Source: CAVQBJ01 sp963724405
GTDB taxonomy: Bacteria; Actinomycetota; Thermoleophilia; Solirubrobacterales; Solirubrobacteraceae
Direction of reading: 5' to 3'
Length of the DNA: 64,000 nt
Assembly (NCBI GenBank): GCA_963724405.1
Contig: CAVRUQ010000003.1
Span: 1,302,001 to 1,366,000 of the forward strand
Positions 34,482-43,305 of the stretch are shown one piece after another (the stretch's first letter is position 1; each line of letters opens with the position of its first letter). The position numbers and the translations under genes were made by a program. The notes under the pieces are model-generated. The model saw nothing but the letters and a program-made list of their open reading frames with translations. It made no database searches and was not told where the DNA came from.

Positions 34482-35869
34482 CAGGGAGCGGCGGAGGCGA
34501 GCAGCGGCTCGCCGGGCCCGGGGTCGGCGAGCGTCGGGAGGCGGCGCTCGGCCACGATGGCCGTCGCCTGACGCGCCGGGGTGAGCGTGATCGCGCGACG
34601 CGCGACCGGCTCGGACGCCGACTCGCTTGCGCGCAGGTCGACCTCGGCGAGGATCGTCTGCAGCACCTGCCGCATCTCGAACAGGGCGAAGCTCGCGCCG
34701 AGGCAGCGGCGAACGCCGCCGCCGAACGGGATCCACGTGTACGTGCCCGCCGGCTGCTCGAGGAACCGCTCGGGGCGGAAGCGGCTCGCCTGCGGGTAGA
34801 TGTCTTCGCGGCGGTGCATGAGATAGATGCAGGGGGCCACGGACGCGCCCGCCGGGATCAGGCGCCCGCCGAACGCCATCGCCTCGCCGAGGACGCGTAT
34901 CACCATCGGCAGCACCGGGCGCAGTCGCAGCGTCTCCTTCACGACGGCGTCGATGTACTCCCCCTCGCCCGCCTCGGCCTCATCGCGAGCGCGCGCGAGC
35001 GCCTGCGGATGCCGAATGAGGCGCTCCAGCGCCCAGGCGAGCGACGTCGCCGTCGTCTCGTGGCCGGCGACCAGAAGCGTGACGAGCTCGTCGCGCAGCT
35101 CGCGATCGCCCATCGCCGAGCCGTCGTCGTAGCGGGCCTGCACGAGCATCGAGAGGATGTCGTCGCGTTCGTCGAGGTCGTCGCTCTCGCGACGCCGGGC
35201 GATCTCGGCGAGCAGCAGCTCGTCGACGGCGTCGACCGCGCGCCGAAAGCGCCGGTTGCGCTCCACCCGGTCGGGGCCGCTGATCGCCACCAGCGCGAGG
35301 CGCGACGGATTCGCGATCCAGTCGAGCATCCGCCGCAGGCGCCCCTCGAGCTCGTCCATGCGGCCGCGCTCGCGCACCCCGAACACCGCGCGCACGATCA
35401 CCTCGAGGGTGATGGCCTGCATGCGCGGCCACAGCGCGAGCGGCGCGTCCCGCGGCCAGCGCGCGATCTCCTCGCGCGTCGTCTGCTCCATGATCTCGCC
35501 GTAGCGCTGCATGCGCTCGCCGTGGAACGGCGGCAGCATCAGCTTGCGGTCGATCATGTGCTGCGGCTCGTCGAGCAGGAGCACCGAGCGCGAGCCGACG
35601 ACCGGGCGCAGGATCGCGTTCGCCTCGCCCGCACGCAGCAGCCTCGGATCGCCGGTGAACGTGCGCTTCACGTCCTCGGGATCCGAGAGGAAGACCCAGG
35701 TCTCGCCCGCGATGCGGATGGTGAAGACGTCGCCGTAGCGGGCGCGGCAGCGCTGCAGGAACGGTCCCGGACGGCTGATCCACGCCGCGGTCTGCCATGC
35801 CCGCGGCCACCGTGGGCCGGGCGGGAGGGCGACGCCGTCGGCGGATGCCGTCGGGGTTGCGGCAGTCAC
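34481..35869 (-). CDS. Cytochrome P450 monooxygenase
   Basis: This heme-thiolate monooxygenase of unknown substrate is 462 aa from the GTG at 35869. It has AGHETT (268-273, oxygen activation), the ExxR pair E312/R315 in KETLRLRP, FRPERF and the heme loop FGGGVRRCLG with Cys389. It most resembles bacterial class members related to CYP102/CYP110-like fatty-acid or terpenoid hydroxylases (a loose impression). No ferredoxin or reductase gene is adjacent. The operator palindrome directly abuts the GTG, leaving no room for a ribosome site, so a leaderless transcript is likely. A GTG at 35878 is an alternative start. Confidence 0.88.
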   Translation of the reverse strand: MTAATPTASADGVALPPGPRWPRAWQTAAWISRPGPFLQRCRARYGDVFTIRIAGETWVFLSDPEDVKRTFTGDPRLLRAGEANAILRPVVGSRSVLLLDEPQHMIDRKLMLPPFHGERMQRYGEIMEQTTREEIARWPRDAPLALWPRMQAITLEVIVRAVFGVRERGRMDELEGRLRRMLDWIANPSRLALVAISGPDRVERNRRFRRAVDAVDELLLAEIARRRESDDLDERDDILSMLVQARYDDGSAMGDRELRDELVTLLVAGHETTATSLAWALERLIRHPQALARARDEAEAGEGEYIDAVVKETLRLRPVLPMVIRVLGEAMAFGGRLIPAGASVAPCIYLMHRREDIYPQASRFRPERFLEQPAGTYTWIPFGGGVRRCLGASFALFEMRQVLQTILAEVDLRASESASEPVARRAITLTPARQATAIVAERRLPTLADPGPGEPLLASAAP

Positions 35870-35891
35870 ATACCGCACGGTATCTGTACCG
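35870..35891. promoter_or_regulatory. Double palindromic operator at the P450 start
   Basis: ATACCG-CA-CGGTAT (35870-35883) is a perfect inverted repeat. It overlaps a second one, CGGTA-TCTG-TACCG (35878-35891), giving three TACCG/CGGTA half-sites. The shape is typical of TetR-family operators. It abuts the P450 GTG at 35869, and the coupled tetR gene makes autoregulation the obvious hypothesis. Confidence 0.65.
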
Positions 35892-35997
35892 GCCGCGCAG
35901 GTCAAGCGCCGCCGCCGGACACATGGTCCAGCCGCCGGCGGCGCGCTTTGGACATGCGGCCGTGTCGCCGTTACCGCGCGGCGCCGAGAATGACCGC

Positions 35998-36450
35998 ATG
36001 GCATGGACGACGAAGCTGCTGGTCATCAGCAGCCGGACGCTCGGCTCGGAGGCCCTCCTCGCGCACATGCGTGCGCGCGCTCAGCACGCGCCGACCGAGT
36101 TCACGATCGTCGTGCCCCAGGGGCGCGGGGCGGACCCCGACCACCTGGAGGCATCGCGGGCGCGCTTCGCCGACGACGGTCTCGAGGTCGACATCCGGGT
36201 GGGCGACCGCGACCCGCTGCTCGCCGTGCGCGACCACTGGGATCCGAAGCGCTTCGATGAGGTGGTCGTCGTCACCCTCCCGACCTCGTCCTCGCGCTGG
36301 TTGGCCAGCGGACTGCCGTTCCGCGTGCAGCAACTGACCGGCGCGCTCGTCACGCACGTCGTGGCGGAGCCGCCCGTCGCCGCGACGGGCGAGCGCGTCG
36401 CGGCGCAGACGCCGGCGCGCGCCGGCGGCCTGCACGTGGTTCACGTCTGA
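35998..36450 (+). CDS. Small UspA-like alpha/beta protein
   Basis: This 150-aa protein has an alternating strand/helix pattern: KLLVISSRTLGSEALLAHM, TEFTIVVPQGRG, then RFDEVVVVTLPTSSSRWLAS and LTGALVTHVVAEPP. The order resembles universal-stress-protein/HUP folds, with the tail being polar. There is no nucleotide motif I can point to, so the family call is tentative. It is divergent from the P450 gene and convergent with the transglutaminase operon. Confidence 0.55.
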   Translation: MAWTTKLLVISSRTLGSEALLAHMRARAQHAPTEFTIVVPQGRGADPDHLEASRARFADDGLEVDIRVGDRDPLLAVRDHWDPKRFDEVVVVTLPTSSSRWLASGLPFRVQQLTGALVTHVVAEPPVAATGERVAAQTPARAGGLHVVHV

Positions 36451-36542
36451 CGCGCGGTCGACGCGGCGGCGCCGCGCGCCGGCTTGCACGCCGCCGGTCA
36501 ACCGGTGACCGCGCCCGCCGGCCGCAGACCCGTGTCCGAACG

Positions 36543-36591
36543 GAAGATTGGTCGATCTTGCTTGCTGGTGGAAGAAGATCGATCAAACTTC
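36543..36591. repeat. Dispersed hairpin element, copy 1
   Basis: The stem TTGGTCGATCTT (36548-36559) pairs with AAGATCGATCAA (36575-36586) through one G-U pair. It extends by GAAG/CTTC (36543-36546 and 36588-36591) across an A-A mismatch. The loop has CTGGTGGAAG. It matches copy 2 at 51672-51715 over about 45 bp. It lies between convergent genes, so it may terminate transcription. The rest of the 201-bp gap (36451-36651) shows nothing else. Confidence 0.65.
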
Positions 36592-36651
36592 GACCGCGAC
36601 GCCTCCCCGCCGCGCGGACCCGCGCTGCCCAGCCCGCCGCGACCCCGTGCC

Positions 36652-37527
36652 TCAGGCCCGAGCGCTCGTCGCCGGGTCGAGCCGCGTCATCTTCACCCGG
36701 GCCGTGAGCCGGGCCGGGGAATCACCCCGGTAGACACCCTTGATCGGCGGCACATCGGCGTACTCGCGGCCGTGGCCGATCTTGACGTGCTGCTCGCCGG
36801 TGAGCCCGCGGTTGGTCGGGTCCGCGCCGACCCACACGGGTTCGCCGCGCCCGCCGGCGCCCGGCAGCAGCGCCTCGAGCCAGGCGTGCGTGTCGACCTC
36901 CACGGAGTCCTGTCCGCCCTCCCCGGAGGACGCGTACAGATACCCGGACACGTAGCGGGCGGCGATGCCCTGCCGGCGCAGGAGGTGCAGCCCGAGATGC
37001 ACGAAGTCCTGACACACCCCCGCGCCCGCGTCGAGCAGGTCGGCGATCGAGGAGAACACGTACGTGGCGCCGGGCCGGTACTCGAAGCGGTCGGGGATGA
37101 GCTCGGTGAGGAGGACGAGGCTTGCGAGCGGGGAGCGCGCCCGCAGAACCGACTCGAGCTCCTCGAGCGCCGCCGCGGGCGGCTCGTCGCCGGACGGGAC
37201 GAGGAACTCGCCGCCGAGCTCCCGGTAGGCGTTCGAGTCGAGCGCCGACCAGCTCGCGTCCGGCGCCTCGGCCTGGGGCGAGGTGACGACACGCGCGCGC
37301 ACGTCGATCGACAGCTGCGTGTGGGGCTTGGAGACGCCGAACTCGATCACCTCGGTCCCGAAGTAGTCGACGTGGCGCCCGAGGCGCGTCTCCGGCTCGA
37401 CCCGCACCACGAAGTCGTCGCAACGCTGCGTCGAGGTGGTCGCCGGACGCACGCGCAGCGCGTTGAGGTTGTCGGTGACCGGGTGCTCGTAGGTGTACTC
37501 GGTCGTATAGCGGATGGCGAAGTTCAT
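36652..37527 (-). CDS. Transglutaminase-like cysteine protease-fold protein
   Basis: This 291-aa protein has an N-terminal beta domain (about 1-85, typical of bacterial transglutaminase-like proteins) and a papain-like transglutaminase core. The catalytic triad is Cys172 in GVCQDF, His214 in DTHAW and Asp236 in GADPTN. It is probably an amidase or peptidase acting on isopeptide or amide bonds. Its ATG overlaps the alpha-E stop (ATGA). With the upstream genes it forms the conserved ATP-grasp/alpha-E/transglutaminase cluster proposed to make and cut a peptide-like product. Confidence 0.88.
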   Translation of the reverse strand: MNFAIRYTTEYTYEHPVTDNLNALRVRPATTSTQRCDDFVVRVEPETRLGRHVDYFGTEVIEFGVSKPHTQLSIDVRARVVTSPQAEAPDASWSALDSNAYRELGGEFLVPSGDEPPAAALEELESVLRARSPLASLVLLTELIPDRFEYRPGATYVFSSIADLLDAGAGVCQDFVHLGLHLLRRQGIAARYVSGYLYASSGEGGQDSVEVDTHAWLEALLPGAGGRGEPVWVGADPTNRGLTGEQHVKIGHGREYADVPPIKGVYRGDSPARLTARVKMTRLDPATSARA

Positions 37528-38513
37528 CGGCGGCTCTGGTTGCTGTGGAAGTGCTCGCCGGCCGGCGTGCCGCCGAAGTACCGTTCGGTGACGTCGCGAT
37601 CGGTCTGGGTCAGCTCGCGCCCGACGATCTCGCAGACCTCGATCAGCTCGCTGTCGTTGGCGCCGGCGCCGCCCCGGAACTCGAGGTCGGCCGACAGCCG
37701 TGACAGGCGCAGCACCGGTTCGGAGGCCCGCGGGTTGCCGTCGGCCGCGCTGAGCGCCCAGCGCACCGCGTCGACCGACGCGGCGACCGAGTCCGGATAG
37801 CTGCGCGTGAAGAGCAGGAAGCGCGCGACCGGAGCGGCGTTCGGCGGCGCGGCCACCGCGCGACGGTAGGCCTGCAGGCCGCCGACCGCCTGCAGCAGCG
37901 CGAGCGCCTGTCCGTCTCGGATCGGCGACGCCTCGCCGTCGACCGCCGGTCCCGGCGGCAGCGCCACGCGCAACATGCGCAGGACCATGTCGGCGGACTC
38001 GAAGCGCCCGCCCGCCTCCAGGAACGCGTACGCCTCGTCGCGGAGCATGGTGCGCCCGGTCACGCCCCAGAACAGCGCGCAGCGCGCCTTGACGTAGCTC
38101 GTCATCGAGTATGGGCCGGACTGCAGGGCGAACGACTCCGTGCGCTCGGCGAACCCGAGGTGGAAGGTGTTGATCGCCTCCCACATCTCGGCGCTGATCA
38201 CGTCACGGACGGTGCGGGCGCCCTCGCGCGCGCGGCCGACGCAGGAGACGACCGAGAGCTGGTTCTCGGGGTCGAGGCTCAGCGTCGCCAGGGCGCGGTC
38301 GCGGATCTCGCCGGGGTCCCCGTCGCCGATGGCCTGGCTGGCGGTGCCCATGATCGCGAGCAGCGCCGCCCAGGAGAGCGTGACGCTGACCGGATCGTCG
38401 GGCCGTCCCTGCAACTCGGCCTGGTAGATGCCCTCGAGCATGCGCGCGGTGTGCTCGGCCCGGGCCACGTTGCGGCCGAGCCAGTACAGCTCGTGGGCGA
38501 TCCGGGCGAGCAC
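37524..38513 (-). CDS. Alpha-E domain protein (DUF403)
   Basis: This 329-aa all-helical protein starts MLARIAHELYWLGRNVARAE, the alpha-E family start. It accompanies circularly permuted ATP-grasp proteins in many bacteria, and its biochemical role is not established. The GTG at 38513 is one base after the ATP-grasp stop codon, and its own end overlaps the transglutaminase start by 4 bp, so the three genes are tightly coupled. Confidence 0.88.
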   Translation of the reverse strand: MLARIAHELYWLGRNVARAEHTARMLEGIYQAELQGRPDDPVSVTLSWAALLAIMGTASQAIGDGDPGEIRDRALATLSLDPENQLSVVSCVGRAREGARTVRDVISAEMWEAINTFHLGFAERTESFALQSGPYSMTSYVKARCALFWGVTGRTMLRDEAYAFLEAGGRFESADMVLRMLRVALPPGPAVDGEASPIRDGQALALLQAVGGLQAYRRAVAAPPNAAPVARFLLFTRSYPDSVAASVDAVRWALSAADGNPRASEPVLRLSRLSADLEFRGGAGANDSELIEVCEIVGRELTQTDRDVTERYFGGTPAGEHFHSNQSRR

Positions 38514-38514
38514 G

Positions 38515-40089
38515 CTAGCGCTGCTGCTGTTGCTGTTGGGCCTGGTGGGACCAGCGGCCGTACTCGAGGTCGGGCAGCGCCGGCGGCTGGTACTCGATCG
38601 GCGCGACGTCGGCCGCGGGCGACGGGCCGCTGGCGTCCTCGAGCACCCAGGTGTCCTTCGAGCCGCCCCCGCGCGAGGAGTTGACGATCATCTCGCCCCG
38701 GCGGAGGGCCACGCGCGTCAGCCCGCCGGGCACGATGCTGATCGTCTCCCCGAAGATCGCGAACGGGCGCAGGTCGACGTGGCGGGGCTCGAGCTGTCCG
38801 TCGGGGCCGACGACGGGGACGGTCGAGAGGTTGACGACCTCCTGGGCGATCCACCGCTCCGGAGCCGCGCGGATGACGTCGGCGAGCGCCTCGAGCTGCT
38901 CCGGCGGGGTGAGCGGGCCGATCGTCACCCCCTGCCCTCCGGACTCGCCCGTCGGCTTGACGACGAGCTCGGACAGACGCGCGAGCACCTCGTCGCGCTG
39001 CTCGGGGTCGCTGAGCAGGTACGTGGGGACGTTCTCGAGCAGGGGCTCCTCCTCGAGGTAGAAGCGGATCATGTCCGGGACGTAGTGGTAGACGGCCTTG
39101 TCGTCGGCCACCCCCGTGCCGAGGGCGTTGGCGATCGCCACCGTGCCGGCCCGGTAGGCCCGCACGAGGCCCGGGACGCCGAGCAGCGAGTCGGGGCGGA
39201 ACTCGAGCGGATCGATGAAGTCGTCGTCGAGGCGCCGGTAGATCGCGTCGACGCGGGCGAGCCCGTTCGTGGTGCGCATGTAGCACACGTCGTCGCGGAC
39301 GACGAGGTCCGACGCCTCGACGAGCTCGACGCCCATCTGGCGGGCGAGGAACGCGTGCTCGAAGTACGCGCTGTTGAGCGGGCCGGGAGTCCACACGACG
39401 ACCGTTGCCTCGCCCTCGGCGGCCGGGGCGACCGCACGCAGCGCGGCGAGCAGCAGCGCCGGGTAGTGATCGACGGGCCGCACCCGGTACGCGGCGAAGA
39501 GCTGCGGGACAAGGCGCGTCATCGCGATGCGGTTCTCGAGCACGTACGACACGCCCGACGGTGTGCGCACGTTGTCCTCGAGCACCTTCCAGCTGCCGTC
39601 GGCGTCGCGGACGAGGTCGCAGCCGGCCACGTGCGTGTACACCCCGCCGGGCGGACGGACGCCGTGCACGGCCCGGGCGAAGTGCGTGCGGCTGACGATC
39701 AGCGACCACGGCACGATCCCCGCGTGCACGATCTCGCGGGCGTGGTAGACGTCGTCGACGAAGTGATTGAGCGCTCGCACCCGCTGGGCGAGGCCGCGCT
39801 TGATGTGGTTCCACTCCCCGGCCGGGATGATGCGGGGCACGAGGTCGAGCGGGAACGGCCGGTCGCGCACCGCGCCGTCCTCGCCCTTCGCGTCGAACGT
39901 GATGCCCTGCTGGGTGAAGATCGCGTCGCGGCGGCGCCCGGCGGCGAGCAGCCGCTCTCCGCCGAGCTCGGCGAGCTCGCTCGCGAGCGCGTCGGCATGC
40001 TCGCGCGGCCGACCGCCCGGGTCGAAGACCTCGTCGTAGAACGACCGCGACGTCTCGTAGGCCTGCGGCGACGCGGTGGAATCCGTCAT
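38515..40089 (-). CDS. Circularly permuted ATP-grasp amidoligase (DUF404/DUF407 type)
   Basis: This 524-aa protein probably forms an amide bond with ATP. Motifs include FDAKGEDGAVRDRPFPLDLVPR, CDLVRDADGSWKVLEDNVRTPSG, VVVWTPGPLNSAYFEH, ELVVKPTGESGGQGVTIGP and VDLRPFAIFG, all typical of the permuted ATP-grasp family. The tail is a run of glutamines (HQAQQQQQQR). It is the first gene of the three-gene unit. The substrate is unknown. The 92-bp gap before it has no clear signal. Confidence 0.9.
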   Translation of the reverse strand: MTDSTASPQAYETSRSFYDEVFDPGGRPREHADALASELAELGGERLLAAGRRRDAIFTQQGITFDAKGEDGAVRDRPFPLDLVPRIIPAGEWNHIKRGLAQRVRALNHFVDDVYHAREIVHAGIVPWSLIVSRTHFARAVHGVRPPGGVYTHVAGCDLVRDADGSWKVLEDNVRTPSGVSYVLENRIAMTRLVPQLFAAYRVRPVDHYPALLLAALRAVAPAAEGEATVVVWTPGPLNSAYFEHAFLARQMGVELVEASDLVVRDDVCYMRTTNGLARVDAIYRRLDDDFIDPLEFRPDSLLGVPGLVRAYRAGTVAIANALGTGVADDKAVYHYVPDMIRFYLEEEPLLENVPTYLLSDPEQRDEVLARLSELVVKPTGESGGQGVTIGPLTPPEQLEALADVIRAAPERWIAQEVVNLSTVPVVGPDGQLEPRHVDLRPFAIFGETISIVPGGLTRVALRRGEMIVNSSRGGGSKDTWVLEDASGPSPAADVAPIEYQPPALPDLEYGRWSHQAQQQQQQR

Positions 40090-40181
40090 CGACAGAGATT
40101 AAGCCCGCACGGGCGGCCGCTGCACATCGCCATTTGTCGAAAACGGGCGGCGCCGCGTCTCGACCGCCCGCAGCTGACCGG

Positions 40182-41639
40182 TCAGGCGGTGGCCTCCCGC
40201 ACCGCGGCGGGTGCGACCGAGTCGCCCTCCCGCTCGGCCGCCGTGCGAGCGAGCGCCGCCCGGCGCAGCTCCACGCGCGCGCCGTTCAGCGCTCCGGGGA
40301 GGCGTCCGGCGTCCGGGAGCGCGTCCGGCTCGGCGTGGACGCCGAAGAACATGCGGTCGCGGTAGGAGAACATCCCGATCGAGAGCGCGTGACCGTCGGA
40401 CAGGGGCACGACCGGGAACGCCTCGGCGAGCGGCGCCCCGAGCAGGTACACCGGCGCCCGGGGGCCGGGGATGTTCGAGACCGTGAGGTTGTACATGCGC
40501 GGGCTCGCAGCGATCCGCGCGGCGCCCTGCTTGATCGGCTCCGGGAGATGCCCGAGCGCACCCATGACCGCCGAGCCCCCGGCGGCCCGGCCGACCTCCT
40601 TGAACCGGCGCGTCGCCTCGCCCACCGCCCGCAGGCGCGCGAGCGGGTCGTCGAGATGCACCGGCAGCGCGATGAACACGAACGAGATCCGGTTCCCGAG
40701 CGCGCCGGCCTCGTCCGGCGCCCGCATGCTCACCGGCACCATCACCTTCAGCGGCAGCGGGAGCGTCGCCCGGGCGAGCGCGAGCCGGCGCAGCGCCCCG
40801 GCGACGACGGCCAGGGCCACGTCGTTGAGCGTCGCGTGACCATGGTGCTTGATGTCGAGCAGCTCCCGCATCGGCGCGGCATGGGCGTACAGTCGCCGCC
40901 GCGGCCCGATCGGCCCGTTGAGAAACGACGACGGCGCCGGGCGCAGGAGGTCCTCCCCGGCCGATAGCGCCGCCCGTCGCAGCGTCTCGGCCAGCCGCAC
41001 GCCGCGCGACGGGCTCCCGGCCGCGCGCGCGATGCCGGCCGCCATGCGCAGTGACTCCTCGCCCGTGTCGAGCAGCGCGTCGAGCGCGAGCCGGGCGCCG
41101 TTCGGGCGCGTCGCCGGCTCCCAGCGGTCGTCCGCGGCCGGCACCGGCTGATCGGGGTCGGCATCGAGGAGCAGGAGCGCGAGCGCCACGGCGGACTTGC
41201 CGTCGACCATCGCGTGATGGATCTTCATGACCATCCCGAGCGTCCCGTCGCGCAGGCGGGGCACGAGTCCGATCTGCCACAGCGGCCGCCGGCGGTCGAG
41301 GCGCCGGGAGAGGAACTCGTCGGCGATCTCCGCGAACCGCCCGCGCGTGATCGACTCGCCCGGCCCGGTCAGCGGCCGCACGTGGTAGCGGAGGTCGAAG
41401 CGCTCGTCGTCCACCCATACGGGCTCGCCGAGCCGCGCCGGAGGGAAGACGACCCGCTGGCGGAAGCGGTCGGCGTGCCCGAGGCGCCCGCCGACCAGGG
41501 CGCGCACCGCGGCGACCGTCACGGGCGCGCGCGCCGGATCGGGCCGGAACGCTCCGCGCCAGCCGACGTGCATGTGGGCGCTCGGTGATTCGATGCGCAG
41601 GAAGGACGAGTCGAGCGGCGTGAGCCGGTCTGCGGCCAT
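40182..41639 (-). CDS. WS/DGAT wax-ester synthase/diacylglycerol acyltransferase
   Basis: This transfers an acyl group from acyl-CoA to a fatty alcohol or diacylglycerol to make neutral storage lipid at the membrane. It is 485 aa, near the family's usual length. The HHxxxDG active-site motif is KIHHAMVDG (139-147, catalytic His142). The conserved C-terminal SNIPGP is near 405. The ATG at 41639 is preferred (MAADRLTPLDSSFLRIE). Nearby genes in the window (acyl-ACP thioesterase-like, acyl-CoA dehydrogenase) are also lipid-related but not linked in one operon. Confidence 0.9.
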   Translation of the reverse strand: MAADRLTPLDSSFLRIESPSAHMHVGWRGAFRPDPARAPVTVAAVRALVGGRLGHADRFRQRVVFPPARLGEPVWVDDERFDLRYHVRPLTGPGESITRGRFAEIADEFLSRRLDRRRPLWQIGLVPRLRDGTLGMVMKIHHAMVDGKSAVALALLLLDADPDQPVPAADDRWEPATRPNGARLALDALLDTGEESLRMAAGIARAAGSPSRGVRLAETLRRAALSAGEDLLRPAPSSFLNGPIGPRRRLYAHAAPMRELLDIKHHGHATLNDVALAVVAGALRRLALARATLPLPLKVMVPVSMRAPDEAGALGNRISFVFIALPVHLDDPLARLRAVGEATRRFKEVGRAAGGSAVMGALGHLPEPIKQGAARIAASPRMYNLTVSNIPGPRAPVYLLGAPLAEAFPVVPLSDGHALSIGMFSYRDRMFFGVHAEPDALPDAGRLPGALNGARVELRRAALARTAAEREGDSVAPAAVREATA

Positions 41640-41828
41640 GACAGCATGATCGCCTCGGGGGCTCGTCCGCGGTACCGACGGACCGTCCGAATCGGCGACC
41701 GCCGGGCCTGTACAGGCGGTCCACTCCGGCTCGGCCGCCGGCCCACCGGTGAACCTCGCCGCACCGCTCGGGTTGTCTTGTCGACCTCCGGACCGCTCGG
41801 CGTCGAGCCGGCACGGCGCGCCGCATCC

Positions 41829-43292
41829 GTGGTCGATACGCTCTCGGCCGCCTTGCTCGCGACGCTCACCGACTTGATGGAGGTCGTGCCGGACCACTGC
41901 TCGTACGCCGAGGCCCGCGGCGTGTCGCGCCACACCGAGAGCGTCCTCGTCCGCGACGGACGTCTCGAGCGCGTCGACGACGAGGCGTCCCAGGGCGTCG
42001 GGGTGCGGGTGCGGGTCGGCTCGGCCTGGGGGTTCGCCGCCACTCGCGATCTGACGAGGATCGGCCTCCAGCGCGCGCTCGCCCGCGCGATCGCCGTCGC
42101 CCGGACCCAGCCGCCCTCGGAGGTGGCCCCGCTCGCGCCGATCGAGACGCCCGCGCGCGGCGAGTGGCGGGGACCGTGCGAGATCGATCCGTTCTCGATC
42201 CCGCTCGCCGACAAGCTCGGGCTCCTCATCGCCGCCGACGAGGGCATGCGCGGCGATCCGCGCATCGTCCGACGCGAGGCCGGGTGCCAGGCGCGCCTGG
42301 AGCGGACGGCGTTCGCGAGCACCGAGGGAGCGGCCTGCTCGCAGTCGTTCATCCACTGCGGCGGCGGGATCGGAGCGGTCGCCGTCTCCGGCGACGAGCT
42401 GCAGGTGCGGTCCTATCCGGTCGCGCACGGCGGTGACGTCGCCGCGGCCGGCTGGGAGCACGTGCTCGGGCTCGAGCTCCCGCGTGAGGCGCCGCGCGTG
42501 GCCGACGAGGCGATTGCGCTCCTCACCGCCCCGCCCTGCCCCGCCGGCCGCGCGACCGTGGTCCTGCACGACGAGCAGCTCGCGCTGCAGATCCACGAGT
42601 CGATCGGCCACGCGCTCGAGCTCGACCGCATGCTCCTGTTCGAGGCCTCCTACGCCGGCACGAGCTGGGTGACGCCGTCCGACCTCGGCTCACTCCGCTA
42701 CGGCTCGCCGGCGCTGAACATCGTGGCCGACGCGACGCTGCGCGGTGGACTCGGGTCGTTCGGCTGGGACGACGAGGGCGTCGTCGCGACGCGCACGCCG
42801 CTCATCGTCGGCGGCGAGCTGCGCGCCGCGCTCTCCGACCGGGCGTCGGCCGCGGCCATCGGCCTCACCCGCTCGGCGGGCTGCGCGCGGGCCGACGGCT
42901 TCGCGCGTCAGCCGATCGTGCGCATGACCAACGTCTCGCTCGAGGCCGGGGACGCGGGGTCGCTGCAGGAGCTGATCGCGGACACCGACGAGGGGCTGTA
43001 CCTGGAGACGAACCGCTCGTGGTCGATCGACGACCGGCGCCTGCACTTCCAGTTCGCCACCGAGCTGGCGCGCGAGATCCGGGGCGGCGAGCTCGGGCGC
43101 CTGTACCGCAACCCCTCCTACGCCGGCATCACGCCCCGCTTCTGGTCGTCGATGGACGCCGTGTGCTCGCCGAGCGCGTGGCGACCGTGGGGCCTGATCA
43201 ACTGCGGCAAGGGCGAGCCGGGCCAGGTGGCCCGCGTCTCCCACGGCGCCGCCCCGGCCCGTTTCCGCAACGTCGAGGTCGGAGTCGCGTGA
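41829..43292 (+). CDS. TldD-type metalloprotease subunit
   Basis: This is the catalytic zinc subunit of the TldD/TldE protease that processes ribosomally made peptides. It is 487 aa from a GTG at 41829 (ATG 41877 is an alternative). The active-site motif is HESIGHALELDR (256-267: His256, Glu257, His261), and the C terminus has INCGKGEPGQ. The partner subunit follows 13 bp downstream. No obvious substrate peptide gene is next to it. Confidence 0.88.
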   Translation: MVDTLSAALLATLTDLMEVVPDHCSYAEARGVSRHTESVLVRDGRLERVDDEASQGVGVRVRVGSAWGFAATRDLTRIGLQRALARAIAVARTQPPSEVAPLAPIETPARGEWRGPCEIDPFSIPLADKLGLLIAADEGMRGDPRIVRREAGCQARLERTAFASTEGAACSQSFIHCGGGIGAVAVSGDELQVRSYPVAHGGDVAAAGWEHVLGLELPREAPRVADEAIALLTAPPCPAGRATVVLHDEQLALQIHESIGHALELDRMLLFEASYAGTSWVTPSDLGSLRYGSPALNIVADATLRGGLGSFGWDDEGVVATRTPLIVGGELRAALSDRASAAAIGLTRSAGCARADGFARQPIVRMTNVSLEAGDAGSLQELIADTDEGLYLETNRSWSIDDRRLHFQFATELAREIRGGELGRLYRNPSYAGITPRFWSSMDAVCSPSAWRPWGLINCGKGEPGQVARVSHGAAPARFRNVEVGVA

Positions 43293-43305
43293 GCGGGAGC
43301 CCGGC

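Noticed and set aside
36548..36733. Short peptide gene within the hairpin element (VDL..WWK.ID)
   Set aside because: The two copies differ mainly at non-synonymous sites but keep base pairing, so structure rather than coding appears conserved.
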